From assembly GCF_008727925.1 (NCBI RefSeq), contig NZ_VTWT01000001.1:248001-312000 (forward strand): a DNA stretch of 64,000 nt, written 5' to 3'. The stretch is from Adhaeribacter soli (GTDB lineage: Bacteria; Bacteroidota; Bacteroidia; Cytophagales; Hymenobacteraceae). A program made the position numbers and the translations under genes. Below, piece after piece: positions 1 through 9,119 of this stretch. The notes beneath the pieces were generated by a model. It made no database searches. It was not told the origin of the DNA and saw only the letters and a list, made by a program, of their open reading frames with translations. How positions within the stretch are numbered: position 1 is the stretch's first letter; the number at the start of each line of letters is the position of its first letter.

Positions 1-291
1 GGTGTGCACACCTTCTTTGCTTTTGTTAGCTGCTAAGAATTCCTGGCCTTCGCGTTTGTTGTTTTCGCCCTGTTTACCGGCTTTCTCCTGGAATTTCTGT
101 TCCATTTCAGCCTGCAGCTGCATCATGGTCTGCTGGGTTTCTTCGGCCGAAAGGAGGGAAGGTTTACCTGCCATGGCATCTTTCAGGCCGGCAACTAATT
201 GTTCCGCCTCAATTTCAATGCCTTGTTTGCTGAAATTGGAAGCCATGTCGCGGCCGATAATGTAGCTGATTTTTTCTTTTAACGTCTTCAA
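1..291 (-). CDS. FKBP-type peptidyl-prolyl isomerase, N-terminal part (cut by window edge)
   Basis: Only the first 97 codons lie in the window; the gene continues past base 1. The peptide reads KEKISYIIGRDMASNF near its start, followed by a charged helical stretch with IEAEQLVAGLKDAMAG and a Gln/Glu-rich helix. This is the dimerisation domain that precedes the FKBP catalytic domain in FkpA/Mip-type isomerases, which speed proline isomerisation during folding of exported proteins. I chose the TTG at 289-291 as start because an in-frame stop lies a few codons upstream and no ATG occurs before residue 16. The catalytic domain is not visible, so activity is inferred from family. Confidence 0.8.
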   Translation of the reverse strand, partial: MKTLKEKISYIIGRDMASNFSKQGIEIEAEQLVAGLKDAMAGKPSLLSAEETQQTMMQLQAEMEQKFQEKAGKQGENNKREGQEFLAANKSKEGVHT

Positions 292-385
292 GGTTTTTTC
301 TGAAAAGTTCAGCGCAAAAGTAAATGCTGTTTTCGGGATTGCCTAATTTTTTAGCGCTTAACAAATTAAATGGTAGGCTATGTAA

Positions 386-411
386 AGAAAAAAGCAACCA
401 CGGCCGGTTGC
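386..411 (-). terminator. Intrinsic terminator after the 42-residue peptide gene
   Basis: The stem GCAACC/GGTTGC has a 6-base loop and is followed on the minus strand by a T-rich run. It sits 33 bp beyond the stop of the small gene at 444-572, which supports that gene being transcribed. Confidence 0.6.
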
Positions 412-443
412 TTCTCTGCTATATCAGTTAAAAAAATCGGGTA

Positions 444-572
444 TTATAAGTAGAGGTGGTAATCTTCGTCGGCGAAGTTCAGGGTTATTTCGCCCGGGCT
501 CAGCCAGGAGGTTACCAGAAAACCGACGGTGCCCAGCACCAGCAGGGATGAGATTGCAGCAAACTTTTTCAT
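444..572 (-). CDS. Small 42-residue membrane or secreted peptide
   Basis: An ATG at 570-572 opens 42 codons ending in TAA at 444-446. The peptide starts MKKFAAISSLLVLGTVGFLV, a typical signal peptide or single TM segment, and ends in a short acidic tail (FADEDYHLYL). I do not recognise the family. A terminator hairpin follows directly at 386-411, and codon choice resembles the neighbouring genes, so it is probably real even though it is short. It could be a small lipoprotein-like or membrane-tethered peptide; nothing shows its role. Confidence 0.55.
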   Translation of the reverse strand: MKKFAAISSLLVLGTVGFLVTSWLSPGEITLNFADEDYHLYL

Positions 573-1174
573 GGGGTTGGAACGGTTAGGAATTTAAATC
601 TAAACGCTGCTGTAATCAATTTGTTCCATAGCCATTATTAAATATAAAGCTATTAAGTTGTTATTCGAGTCAACGGAGTTAATATTCTGGTAAATAGCCT
701 ATTATAAAAGGTCATTTTAACCTTTCTTATAAGCCGGAAATTAAAGGTTGCTGACATGGAATGAAAGCGGAAATATTTTGGTTGCTTCTATATCGGTTTC
801 CGGATAAAAGCCGTTATGTTAGCAAGTGCTGCAGGCCAATTACCGGTATTTACTTTTTGTAGCGTTTACTTGCCGGAAATCCTTTTGCTTTAAATAAAAA
901 TAGGCAATATTTGCAGTAAAAATAATAATATGATTCCTTTCGGCAACAATTGGTCTTTGGAGACAAACCAGCTTACTGGTTTTGTAGCTTCGTCGCACCA
1001 CGTATCGCAAAGCGATATGCTGAACGGCTATTGTCTGCCTTTCTATACGGCACAAAAAGACTTTAATAAGTAAGTCGGAATTGCATTTACCGGCCTTTTC
1101 TACCCTGGCCAGCAATTCCGATCAAAGCCTCCGCATTAAACTTCCAATTTTTTAACTCAAATTTTCTTTTAACA
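573..1174. other. Intergenic region, 600 bp, no convincing gene
   Basis: The stretch is AT-rich. It has a 47-codon open frame at 930-1073 on plus and a 91-codon one at 840-1115 on minus, but neither has a recognisable domain and they overlap each other. I see no RNA gene. Promoters for the gene at 1175 and the small gene at 572 must lie here, but no clear TAnnTTTG box was found. Confidence 0.5.
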
Positions 1175-2743
1175 ATGGTCATGAATATGAGCATTCGGCG
1201 AATGCTTGCTTTAGCATTTACAGCAGCATATGCAGCTGTTTTCGCGGTTTCTGTTTCCAACCCTTACGCCTGGTGGTTACTGGCTTTATTAGTACCCCTG
1301 AACGTGGTGTTGGCTCACAACCTGCTGCAGCGTAAACATGCTATCCTCCGGAATTATCCGCTCCTGGGTTACCTGCGTTACTTTTTCGAAAGCATCCGGC
1401 CGGAAATGCGCCAGTACTTCTTCGAATCCGACCTGGATGGCAAACCGTTCAGCCGGCGGCAACGGAGCATTGTTTACCAGCGGGCCAAGAACGTAAAGCA
1501 AACGGTGCCTTTCGGGATGCAAAGCAACAGCCAGGAGCTCGGCTACGAGTGGATCGCCCATGCCATGTTCCCGGCCCATGCCAATCTGACCGACCTGCGG
1601 GTAAACGTAGGCAGCAGTCGCTGCAGCCAGCCGTACAATGCCAGCATCCTCAATATTTCGGCCATGAGCTACGGCTCGCTGAGCAAAACCGCGGTAATGG
1701 CTTTGAACGGCGGTGCCCGCCTCGATAATTTCGCCCACAACACCGGCGAAGGCGGCATCAGCCCGTTCCATTTGCAGGAAGGCGGCGACCTGATCTGGCA
1801 AATTGGTACCGGGTATTTCGGCTGCCGGAACAAAGACGGGAATTTCGACGAAAAGCTGTTCCAGGAACAGGCTGCTCACCCGAATATCAAAATGATCGAG
1901 CTAAAGCTTTCTCAGGGTGCCAAGCCGGGCCACGGCGGGATTCTGCCCGCCGCTAAAAATACCCCGGAAATTGCCGCGATCCGGAAAGTGGAGCCGCATA
2001 CCACGGTTGCATCGCCGCCGTCGCACAGCGCCTTTTCCGACCAGTTCACCCTTTTGCTTTTCATTGAAAAACTACGGGTACTGGCCGACGGGAAACCAAT
2101 TGGTATAAAGCTTTGCCTCGGAAACAAAGACGAATTTGAGCGGTTATGTCAGGAAATGAAGCACAACAACCTTTTCCCTGATTTTATTGCGATAGACGGG
2201 GCGGAAGGCGGAACCGGGGCTGCTCCTTTAGAATTTACCGATAGCTTAGGCATGCCGCTGAACGACGCACTAAGTTTTGTGCACCAGCGTTTACAATATT
2301 ATGGCCTCCGGAAAGAAATAAAACTGATTGCCGCCGGGAAAATTATTACCGGTATCGATATCATAAAAACGATTTCGTTGGGGGCGGATATGTGTTACAG
2401 CGCCCGTGGTTTTATGTTCTCGCTGGGCTGTATTCAGGCCCTGCAATGCGATTCCGGGAAATGCCCGGTAGGAATTGCCACCCAGGAAAAGAGCCTTTAC
2501 AAAGGGCTGGACGTTTCGGATAAAAAGGTGCGGGTAGCTAATTTCCATCGCAATACCATAAAAGCCACCATTGAGGTAATGGAAGCATGCGGCTTTGCTT
2601 CCCTGGAAGATATTTCAGCCGACAAAGTATTCCGGAGAGTAGAGCAGGGCAAGAACCTGAGCTTCGGCCAGATCTACTTTAACCAAACAGGAAATCATTC
2701 TGGCAATAGTTTAACGAAAGGCCATAACTTAATTCCTAATTAA
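1175..2743 (+). CDS. FMN-binding glutamate synthase family protein (membrane-anchored)
   Basis: The 522-residue protein starts with about 50 residues holding two hydrophobic segments (MLALAFTAAYAAVFAVSV and WWLLALLVPLNVVLA). The rest is the FMN/glutamate-synthase barrel: ISAMSYGSLSKTAVMALNGGA, NTGEGGISPFH, KLSQGAKPGHGGILP, IDGAEGGTGAAPLEF and a late Cys-rich segment (CIQALQCDSGKCPVGIATQ) like the Fe-S loop of GltS. The amidotransferase and NADPH subunits of true glutamate synthase are absent, so this is one of the stand-alone relatives of unknown substrate; glutamate synthesis should not be assumed. The next gene starts one base after the stop, so the two are probably translated together. Of the ATG codons at 1175, 1181 and 1187 any could be the start. 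Confidence 0.88.
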   Translation: MVMNMSIRRMLALAFTAAYAAVFAVSVSNPYAWWLLALLVPLNVVLAHNLLQRKHAILRNYPLLGYLRYFFESIRPEMRQYFFESDLDGKPFSRRQRSIVYQRAKNVKQTVPFGMQSNSQELGYEWIAHAMFPAHANLTDLRVNVGSSRCSQPYNASILNISAMSYGSLSKTAVMALNGGARLDNFAHNTGEGGISPFHLQEGGDLIWQIGTGYFGCRNKDGNFDEKLFQEQAAHPNIKMIELKLSQGAKPGHGGILPAAKNTPEIAAIRKVEPHTTVASPPSHSAFSDQFTLLLFIEKLRVLADGKPIGIKLCLGNKDEFERLCQEMKHNNLFPDFIAIDGAEGGTGAAPLEFTDSLGMPLNDALSFVHQRLQYYGLRKEIKLIAAGKIITGIDIIKTISLGADMCYSARGFMFSLGCIQALQCDSGKCPVGIATQEKSLYKGLDVSDKKVRVANFHRNTIKATIEVMEACGFASLEDISADKVFRRVEQGKNLSFGQIYFNQTGNHSGNSLTKGHNLIPN

Positions 2744-2744
2744 T

Positions 2745-3152
2745 ATGAACAATATATATGTAACCCAAAAAGACCATCAGCGCCTGCACGAAATGGTGCA
2801 GCTCCAGCGTGGCAACAACGGCAACAGTAAATACGCAACCCAGCTGGGCACTGAACTGAAACGCGCCAAGCAGGTAAAACCCGAAGACATTCTGGATTGC
2901 GTGGTAACCATGAACTCCAAAGTGCGTTTGCGCGAACTGAAATCCAAAAAGGAATTCGAGATCACCCTGGTGTACCCGCAGGACGTAAACATTAACGAGC
3001 GCAAAGTTTCCATTCTAGCGCCCGTGGGCATTGCTATTTTAGGTTGCAAAGAAGGCGACATAGTAGAATTGCCGATGCCAACCGGTTCAGTTACGTACGT
3101 AATCGATAAGGTACTTTATCAGCCGGAAGCCGCTGGTGATTACCACCTGTAG
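2745..3152 (+). CDS. Rnk-like GreA/GreB C-terminal domain regulator
   Basis: The 135-residue length matches Rnk (about 136). An N-terminal helical part (residues 1-50) precedes the GreA/GreB C-terminal fold: VVTMNSKVRLRELKSKKEFEITLVYP, then ISILAPVGIAILGCKEGD-like sequence at residues 85-105 and a closing beta segment. Proteins of this family lack the long Gre coiled coil, bind RNA polymerase and were first described as regulators of nucleoside diphosphate kinase. It lies one base after the glutamate-synthase-like gene and before a strong terminator, so the pair forms a two-gene operon. The precise role in this organism is inferred. Confidence 0.82.
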   Translation: MNNIYVTQKDHQRLHEMVQLQRGNNGNSKYATQLGTELKRAKQVKPEDILDCVVTMNSKVRLRELKSKKEFEITLVYPQDVNINERKVSILAPVGIAILGCKEGDIVELPMPTGSVTYVIDKVLYQPEAAGDYHL

Positions 3153-3174
3153 CAGCAAGCTTCTAAAGCTTAAA

Positions 3175-3211
3175 AGCGAGCCCGGTCATTTGATCGGGCT
3201 CGCTTTTTTTA
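3175..3211 (+). terminator. Intrinsic terminator after the Rnk-like gene
   Basis: A perfect 10-bp stem, AGCGAGCCCG/CGGGCTCGCT, with a 10-base loop, followed by seven T. Confidence 0.9.
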
Positions 3212-3321
3212 TGCCACCAACTTCTGATGCCAATCGTGATAATTCCTGCAAGGTTTAACTATTTACAGCAACCCTGAAAAGAAAAGCAAGCGTAAACGGT
3301 AAGGGAAACAGCCAAAAACCT

Positions 3322-3819
3322 ATGGAGTTCCTGAACCTCGACTTTGCCAAAATTTTCCGTATCGAAACTTCCGTTCTGGAATTGATTTTGAGAGGAACGT
3401 TATTTTTCCTGGGGATCCTGCTGCTGTTGCGCATCATGCCCCGCCGCACGGGTGGGGAACTGGGGGTAATGGACCTGATCTTCGTGATCCTGATCGCGGA
3501 AGCCGCTGCAAATTCCCTGGGCGGGTATTCTTCTGTAACCGAAGGCTTTATTGTGATCGGTACTTTAATGGCCTGGAATTACCTGGTAAACGTGTTGAGC
3601 TACCATTTCCCGTTCATCGAAAAACTGGTTTCTGCGCCGCCCATGGTTATCGTAAAAGACGGAAAACTGCTGCGAAGAAACATGCGCCGCGAATACCTGA
3701 CCGAAGAAGAAGTAATGGAACAGATCCGCAAAGCCGGCTTTGACGACGTGCAAGCAGTGAAAAAAGCATTTATAGAAAGCGACGGTACAATCAGCGTGAT
3801 CGGCAAGGAAAAGAATTAA
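3322..3819 (+). CDS. DUF421/YetF-family membrane protein
   Basis: This 165-residue protein has two or three N-terminal TM segments (LRGTLFFLGILLLLRIMP; GVMDLIFVILIAEAAANSLG; FIVIGTLMAWNYLVNVLSY) and a soluble C-terminal YetF domain with SAPPMVIVKDGKLLRRNMRREYLTEEEV-type sequence, then a short beta strand GTISVIGKEK. The RMPRRTGGELGVMDLI stretch is typical of DUF421. Members are small membrane proteins linked in Bacillus to stress or spore functions, but no biochemical role is established. It stands alone between terminators. Confidence 0.85.
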   Translation: MEFLNLDFAKIFRIETSVLELILRGTLFFLGILLLLRIMPRRTGGELGVMDLIFVILIAEAAANSLGGYSSVTEGFIVIGTLMAWNYLVNVLSYHFPFIEKLVSAPPMVIVKDGKLLRRNMRREYLTEEEVMEQIRKAGFDDVQAVKKAFIESDGTISVIGKEKN

Positions 3820-3853
3820 CGTAGGCTTTTTAGGTTTGCGAAATAGATATTAG

Positions 3854-3889
3854 CGGTAGGTTTTTATGGGAAATTCTACCGTTTTTTAT
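3854..3889 (+). terminator. Terminator-like hairpin after the DUF421 gene
   Basis: The stem CGGTAG (3854-3859)/CTACCG (3876-3881) is followed by TTTTTTATT. The loop is 16 bases, so it is weaker than its neighbours. Confidence 0.55.
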
Positions 3890-3921
3890 TGGTGTTGGTA
3901 GTGTTTATGGGGTAATGTTAA

Positions 3922-3949
3922 ATTGTTGGTGAAAACACCAACAACGGCG
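3922..3949. repeat. Palindromic repeat, TGTTGGTG family (copy 1)
   Basis: TGTTGGTG and CACCAACA pair around a 4-base loop, followed by ACGGCG. A close copy lies at 14454-14483, again followed by ACGGCG, so this is a dispersed element and not a terminator. Confidence 0.6.
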
Positions 3950-3994
3950 GGATTCGGCCGGACGGCGTGAAAATGGTTATTTGAAATAATCATC

Positions 3995-4144
3995 TGTAGA
4001 GACGCAATGCTTTGCGTCTTATCCGGAGGTAGAACCAATCAAAACCATCTGAATTTCCCTTCCTGGTAGGTGGCATCATTTCATTTATTTTTACGGCAGT
4101 GGTCAGACGCAAAGTGTAGAGACGCAAAGCATTGCGTCTCTACA
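3995..4144. repeat. Two copies of the TGTAGAGACGC palindrome
   Basis: Copy 1 is at 3995-4020 and copy 2 at 4115-4144. Copy 2 is a 30-bp palindrome with one mismatched pair (arms TGTAGAGACGCAAAG and CATTGCGTCTCTACA). Copy 1 lacks the last few bases. This kind of REP-like palindrome is common between genes in Bacteroidota. Confidence 0.7.
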
Positions 4145-4161
4145 TTTCCAACCCCCAAAAC

Positions 4162-4193
4162 AAAAAAGGAAGCTGCTGGCAGCTTCCTTTTTT
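4162..4193 (-). terminator. Terminator of icmF (hairpin works on both strands)
   Basis: GGAAGCTGC (4168-4176) pairs with GCAGCTTCC (4179-4187), with A-runs before and T-runs after. It lies 50 bp past the icmF stop. Confidence 0.85.
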
Positions 4194-4243
4194 GTTTAAA
4201 GAAAATCGAACATTCGAACTACGAAAATTCGAACAATCCAAAC

Positions 4244-7200
4244 TTACATATTTCTTCGATACTGTCCGCCAACTTCAAACAACGCATTTGTAATCTGACC
4301 CAAGGTGCAGTACTTCGCAACCTCCATCAGTTCATCGAAAATGTTTTCGTTTTTGATCGCTTTTTCCTGCAGGCCTTTCAGCAAGCCCGGAATTTTATCT
4401 TCATTCCGCTTATGCTGTTTCTGCATTTCGGAGATCTGGAACTGCTTTTCTTCTTCGGTTGCGCGAATTACTTCGGAAGGAATAATGGTAGGAGAGCCCT
4501 GGCTGCTGAGGAAGGTGTTTACCCCAATGATCGGGTATTCGCCGGTGTGTTTCAGGGTTTCGTAGTAAAGGCTTTCTTCCTGAATTTTGCCGCGCTGGTA
4601 CATGGTTTCCATAGCACCTAATACGCCACCGCGTTCCGTGATTCTATCGAACTCCAGCAATACTGCTTCTTCTACCAGGTCTGTAAGTTCTTCGATAATG
4701 AAAGAGCCTTGCAGCGGGTTTTCGTTTTTGGCTAAACCTAATTCGCGGTTAATGATCAGCTGGATGGCCATGGCACGACGAACGGAACCCTCGGTTGGCG
4801 TGGTGATCGCTTCGTCGTAGGCGTTGGTGTGCAGGGAATTACAGTTGTCGTAGATGGCGTAAAGGGCCTGCAGCGTGGTGCGGATGTCGTTAAAGTCGAT
4901 CTCCTGGGCGTGCAGCGAACGGCCGGACGTCTGGATATGGTACTTCAGCATTTGCGAACGCGAATTGGCGCCGTATTTCAGCTTCATCGCTTTCGCCCAG
5001 ATCCTGCGTGCTACGCGACCGATAACTGCGTATTCCGGATCGATGCCGTTGCTGAAGAAGAAGCTCAGGTTTGGCGCGAAATCGTTGATGTTCATTCCGC
5101 GGCTCACGTAATATTCCACGAAAGTGAAACCGTTGGCGAGCGTGAAGGCTAACTGCGAGATCGGGTTGGCGCCGGCTTCGGCAATGTGGTAACCGGAAAT
5201 AGATACCGAATAGAAATTCCGGACGTTGTGGTCGATGAAATACTGCTGCACGTCGCCCATTAAACGCAGGGAGAATTCAGTGCTGAAAATGCAGGTGTTC
5301 TGCGCCTGGTCTTCTTTCAGAATGTCGGCTTGTACGGTTCCGCGAACGGAAGCTAAGGTACGTTCTTTAATAGCAGCGTAAACATCGGCCGGTAAAACCT
5401 GGTCGCCGGTTACGCCTAAGAGCATTAAGCCTAAGCCGTCGTTGCCTTCCGGTAGTTCGCCCTGGTAGGTTGGACGCGCCTGGCCTTTTGCTTTGTAAAT
5501 GGCTTCGATCTTGGCGTTAACTTCCGCTTCCAGTCCGTTTTCTTTGATGTAAAGCTCGCACTGCTGATCGATGGCGGCGTTCATGAAGAAAGCCGTTAAG
5601 ATAGCCGCCGGACCGTTAATGGTCATCGAAACCGAGGTTTTCGGATCGGCTAAGTTAAAGCCGGAATACAGTTTTTTAGCGGCATCTAAGCTCCAAACGC
5701 TTACGCCGGAGTTACCAATTTTACCGTAAATGTCCGGACGGTGATCCGGGTCTTCGCCGTAAAGTGTTACCGAGTCGAAAGCCGTGGAAAGGCGTTTGGC
5801 TGGCATTCCCAGAGACACGTAATGGAAACGACGGTTGGTGCGTTCCGGTCCGCCTTCGCCGGCAAACATCCGGGTTGGGTCTTCGCCTTCGCGCTTGAAC
5901 GGGAATACACCGGCGGTGTATGGGAATTCACCCGGAACGTTTTCCTGCAGGTTCCATTTCAGGATATCGCCCCAGGCTTCGTAGCGCGGCGTAACCACTT
6001 TCGGAATTTGCAGGTGCGATAAGCTTTCGGTGTGCGTGGCAATTTTCAGTTCCTTGTCGCGCACCTTGAAAACGAAGAATTCATCTTTGTAAGACTGGCG
6101 TTTCGCTTCCCAGTTATCCAGTAATTTTTTGTTCTGACCGTCCAGTTTCAGGGCCGTTTCTTCGTAGGCGTATTCCAGCTGCTTTACCAGGCGGTCTTTG
6201 TCTTCCACGTTCATCCCGGAAATGGTGTCGATGGAATTGCGCAGGCTGTAAAGTTTCTGCGCCACTTCGCCCTGTTCTTTCACCCACTTATCGTAGTTGC
6301 GGTTGTTCTCCGAAATTTCGGATAAGTAACGCGTGCGGCTCGGCGGAATGATGTACACTTTCTCGCTCATTTCGGAAGAAGTGCTCAGGTGCGATTCGAA
6401 TTTCACGCCCGATTTATCGCTTATTTTCGCCATTACGGCTTTGTATAAACGGTTCATTCCCGGGTCGTTGAACTGCGAAGCGATGGTGCCGAAAACCGGA
6501 ATGTCGTCGTCGGAAGTATCCCAGAGCTGGTGGTTGCGCTTGTATTGTTTTTTCACGTCGCGGATGGCATCGAGGGCGCCGCGCTTGTCGAATTTGTTCA
6601 GGGCAATGATGTCAGCGAAATCGAGCATATCGATCTTTTCCAGCTGCGTGGCGGCGCCGTACTCCGGCGTCATTACGTACAGGCTGGCATCGGAATGCTC
6701 AATAATTTCGGTGTCACTTTGACCAATGCCGGACGTTTCCAGGATGATGAGGTCGAAGTGGGCGGCTTTTACGATATCTACGGCGTCCTGCACGTATTTA
6801 CTTAAAGCCAGGTTGCTCTGGCGGGTAGCCAAGGAGCGCATATAAACCCGTTCGTTCGAAATGGCATTCATCCGGATGCGGTCGCCTAATAATGCGCCGC
6901 CGGTTTTGCGTTTCGAAGGGTCTACGGAAATAATGGCAATGGTTTTGGTCGGGAAATCGATGAGGAAACGACGCACCAGTTCATCTACCAGGGAAGATTT
7001 ACCCGCGCCGCCGGTTCCGGTTATTCCCAGGACAGGAGTTGTTGGTTGTTCGTTGCTGGTTGCTGGGGTTCCGATAATTTGCTCCCGCATTTTAGCGTAA
7101 TCTTCGGGGAAGTTTTCGGCGGCGGAAATTAAGCGGGCAATGGCTTTTACGTCTTTGTTTTTGAGGTGCTTTACTTCGCCGTTCAGGTTCTGGCCGGTCG

Positions 7201-7642
7201 GGAAATCGCAGCGCTTGAGCATATCGTTGATCATGCCTTGCAGGCCCATCGCGCGACCGTCGTCGGGAGAGTAAATGCGGGTTACGCCGTAGCCTTCCAG
7301 TTCTTTGATTTCGGTAGGGAGAATTACGCCGCCGCCGCCGGCAAAAATGCAGATGTGGCCGGAATTTTTCTCCTTCAGCAGGTCGTACATATACTTGAGG
7401 TACTCCACGTGGCCGCCCTGGTAGGAGGTAAGCGCAATGGCCTGGGCATCTTCCTGAATAGCGCAATCCACGATCTCCTGCACGGAACGGTTGTGGCCCA
7501 GGTGAATTACTTCGGCGCCGGAAGCCTGGATGATGCGGCGCATGATATTGATACTCGCATCGTGGCCGTCGAAAAGGGAGGCAGCCGTAACGATACGGAT
7601 GTGATTTACAGGTTTATACGGTTCTATTTTGGTAGCTTGCAT
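4244..7642 (-). CDS. icmF: Fused isobutyryl-CoA-type mutase IcmF
   Basis: The 1,132-residue protein joins three units. Residues 15-150 are a cobalamin-binding domain with the DGHDAS motif (His27 is the expected lower ligand of B12), the Ser of ALTSYQGGH and the glycine stretch FAGGGG. Residues about 200-420 are a MeaB/ArgK-type G-protein with P-loop [11 protein letters not shown] (206-216) and a NKFD guanine motif. The rest, from about residue 570, is the mutase barrel with [17 protein letters not shown]. This order is that of IcmF, which interconverts isobutyryl- and n-butyryl-CoA (some members act on isovaleryl/pivalyl-CoA) with its own GTPase chaperone. The start at 7640-7642 fits a TACCTTCG -7-like box at 7676-7683 and gives [12 protein letters not shown]; 40 extra upstream codons are open but look non-coding. 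Exact substrate cannot be told from sequence. Confidence 0.93.
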   Translation of the reverse strand: MQATKIEPYKPVNHIRIVTAASLFDGHDASINIMRRIIQASGAEVIHLGHNRSVQEIVDCAIQEDAQAIALTSYQGGHVEYLKYMYDLLKEKNSGHICIFAGGGGVILPTEIKELEGYGVTRIYSPDDGRAMGLQGMINDMLKRCDFPTGQNLNGEVKHLKNKDVKAIARLISAAENFPEDYAKMREQIIGTPATSNEQPTTPVLGITGTGGAGKSSLVDELVRRFLIDFPTKTIAIISVDPSKRKTGGALLGDRIRMNAISNERVYMRSLATRQSNLALSKYVQDAVDIVKAAHFDLIILETSGIGQSDTEIIEHSDASLYVMTPEYGAATQLEKIDMLDFADIIALNKFDKRGALDAIRDVKKQYKRNHQLWDTSDDDIPVFGTIASQFNDPGMNRLYKAVMAKISDKSGVKFESHLSTSSEMSEKVYIIPPSRTRYLSEISENNRNYDKWVKEQGEVAQKLYSLRNSIDTISGMNVEDKDRLVKQLEYAYEETALKLDGQNKKLLDNWEAKRQSYKDEFFVFKVRDKELKIATHTESLSHLQIPKVVTPRYEAWGDILKWNLQENVPGEFPYTAGVFPFKREGEDPTRMFAGEGGPERTNRRFHYVSLGMPAKRLSTAFDSVTLYGEDPDHRPDIYGKIGNSGVSVWSLDAAKKLYSGFNLADPKTSVSMTINGPAAILTAFFMNAAIDQQCELYIKENGLEAEVNAKIEAIYKAKGQARPTYQGELPEGNDGLGLMLLGVTGDQVLPADVYAAIKERTLASVRGTVQADILKEDQAQNTCIFSTEFSLRLMGDVQQYFIDHNVRNFYSVSISGYHIAEAGANPISQLAFTLANGFTFVEYYVSRGMNINDFAPNLSFFFSNGIDPEYAVIGRVARRIWAKAMKLKYGANSRSQMLKYHIQTSGRSLHAQEIDFNDIRTTLQALYAIYDNCNSLHTNAYDEAITTPTEGSVRRAMAIQLIINRELGLAKNENPLQGSFIIEELTDLVEEAVLLEFDRITERGGVLGAMETMYQRGKIQEESLYYETLKHTGEYPIIGVNTFLSSQGSPTIIPSEVIRATEEEKQFQISEMQKQHKRNEDKIPGLLKGLQEKAIKNENIFDELMEVAKYCTLGQITNALFEVGGQYRRNM

Positions 7643-7675
7643 ACTGCAGTGTTCTGGTTGAGATAGAAACTGCTG

Positions 7676-7683
7676 CGAAGGTA
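7676..7683 (-). promoter_or_regulatory. Probable -7 element of the icmF promoter
   Basis: On the minus strand this reads TACCTTCG, one base off the Bacteroidota consensus TAnnTTTG, followed by CAGC as in the lepA promoter (TACCTTTGCAGC). It predicts a 5' leader of about 28 bases. icmF therefore need not depend on transcription from the TIR cassette upstream. Confidence 0.5.
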
Positions 7684-7779
7684 CGGAAAATTGAGGGAAA
7701 TGGGAAAGGGAGGGGAAAATGGTTAATGGGCAATTTAGTCTTGACTTGACCACATCTGGCACCAGGTGTGAATCGGAAA

Positions 7780-8661
7780 TTAGTTAATAAAATCTGGTCT
7801 TTTACCAAGAGCAGGTTTAGGTAGTTGGGGTTTATCATAAATTGACAGTAATAACTCCGAAAACTTTTTGTCAAATTCTTGGTCATTAATCATATCAACT
7901 GCAATAAATTGTTGCATAAAATTTGGCACAGAAGTTTCTATTGTACCACTTCTCAGCACTGGGATATATTTCTTATTTGTAGTTATAGTCTTATATAACT
8001 CAGTATTAAGGATTGAATATTCAAAGCCAACACCGCCTTCTCTCTTTTCAGATTTTAGTTTATAATTAGGAGTGAAAATAATTAAGACTTTATCTGACTT
8101 ATTTACAGAATTCTCCATAAAATGAAACATATTATGCCCTGGGCCAAGCTCATAAACATCAAGTAAAACCCTAACTCCATTCTCAAATAACTTGTTAGCT
8201 AAATCAATAACCCATTTTTTATGTTCTTCATTATCCCATGAATATGAAATAAAGACAATTGGGCCTTGTTCTTCAATAGTTTCTTGATTTATAACTTTTG
8301 GTGTTGGAGGATTAATAGCAGTATTAGGCGTTAAGTTAAATATGTTAAAGATATCTTCGGAATCTTTATTTTCAATATTTACATTATTCTTCGATTCTTC
8401 AACTTCTTGCCAAATTAGTTTAATAATTTCAGTTCTAGTAGGCTCATCAAATGACATGAGAATATCATAAAAGTAAGCTTTTCTACTTGTGCTCAAGCTT
8501 TTACCATTCCTTAGGTCCATATATTGTTGATAATCTGGAAAAGAGGGATCAAAAGTTCGAACTAAATTAATAAAGCGGGGCCCAGAAAAATATGCTGGTG
8601 TGCCTTTAACATTTATCGTATTGAATAAGGTATTAAAGCTACGTATCGAGTTTAAATCCAT
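7780..8661 (-). CDS. TIR/SEFIR-domain protein with unknown N-terminal domain (third gene of cassette)
   Basis: The 293-residue protein has an unrecognised N-terminal part (1-90, with [15 protein letters not shown]), a linker rich in Asn (90-130), and a C-terminal TIR/SEFIR fold starting [19 protein letters not shown] (133-151). The domain goes on with [10 protein letters not shown] (166-175), [12 protein letters not shown] (189-200) and GGVGFEYSI (209-217). Glu214 sits where such domains carry the conserved acidic residue before the last helices. The GGVG[FY]E form is what I remember from defence-associated TIR domains, including TIR-APAZ proteins of short Argonautes; no Argonaute gene is here. 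It is the last of three minus-strand genes, 44 bp after the membrane protein. The DNA is far richer in A/T than icmF and the aldo/keto reductase on either side, which suggests transfer. NAD cleavage is only a possibility. Confidence 0.8.
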   Translation of the reverse strand: MDLNSIRSFNTLFNTINVKGTPAYFSGPRFINLVRTFDPSFPDYQQYMDLRNGKSLSTSRKAYFYDILMSFDEPTRTEIIKLIWQEVEESKNNVNIENKDSEDIFNIFNLTPNTAINPPTPKVINQETIEEQGPIVFISYSWDNEEHKKWVIDLANKLFENGVRVLLDVYELGPGHNMFHFMENSVNKSDKVLIIFTPNYKLKSEKREGGVGFEYSILNTELYKTITTNKKYIPVLRSGTIETSVPNFMQQFIAVDMINDQEFDKKFSELLLSIYDKPQLPKPALGKRPDFIN

Positions 8662-8705
8662 TTATAAATATTTCAGTTTTAATAATTTGAATTTAAGGCT
8701 TAAAA

Positions 8706-9119
8706 CTAAAGTAACCACATTACAAATAAAGTTGTAACTAAAGATATTCCATAGAATGGTAATATTGTTTTTGAAACTAATCCTCGTAACCAAGTCCGAT
8801 CTTCATCATTATAATTTGATGCATCCATACTAAAATCGATGTTATTGATATTTTTAGCTGCAACTTCTTTATACAACTCTCTATATTGTTTTTCTATAGA
8901 AATAAAAAAACCGTCTAATATCCAAAATGCTGGTATTACAATATAAGAAATTAACACATAATTAATATTTGCATCTTTTGCAGCTAATGCAAAAAGAGCG
9001 GCGACTAAAGTAATAGTCCAACCTTTAATCATAAAAGAATTAGAATTCATCCTTGTAATTACATTTTGTATGAATTCTAGGTGCTTTAGTTTGTTTTCAT
9101 TCATATCATTATAATTCAT
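8706..9119 (-). CDS. Three-TM membrane protein, middle gene of TIR cassette
   Basis: The 137-residue protein has an N-terminal amphipathic segment (KLKHLEFIQNVITRM), TM1 at about 29-47 (FMIKGWTITLVAALFALAA), TM2 at about 52-73, a charged cytoplasmic-looking loop with EKQYRELYKEVAAKN and many Asn/Asp, and TM3 at 117-136. The start at 9119 overlaps the end of the upstream TIR gene by 11 bp, so the two are co-translated; Met6 is an alternative start. I do not recognise a named domain. The size and layout are like small membrane effectors or sensors found beside nucleotide-signalling immune genes (SLATT-type proteins are the nearest idea), but that is inference. Confidence 0.75.
   Translation of the reverse strand: MNYNDMNENKLKHLEFIQNVITRMNSNSFMIKGWTITLVAALFALAAKDANINYVLISYIVIPAFWILDGFFISIEKQYRELYKEVAAKNINNIDFSMDASNYNDEDRTWLRGLVSKTILPFYGISLVTTLFVMWLL

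Noticed and set aside
930-1073. 47-codon plus-strand frame (MIPFGNNWSLETNQ...)
   Set aside because: Reads like a peptide but has no -7 box, no terminator and no recognisable family; left as intergenic.
840-1115. 91-codon minus-strand frame upstream of the glutamate-synthase-like gene
   Set aside because: No domain, odd composition, overlaps a second frame (930-1073) on the other strand, and no promoter or terminator fits.
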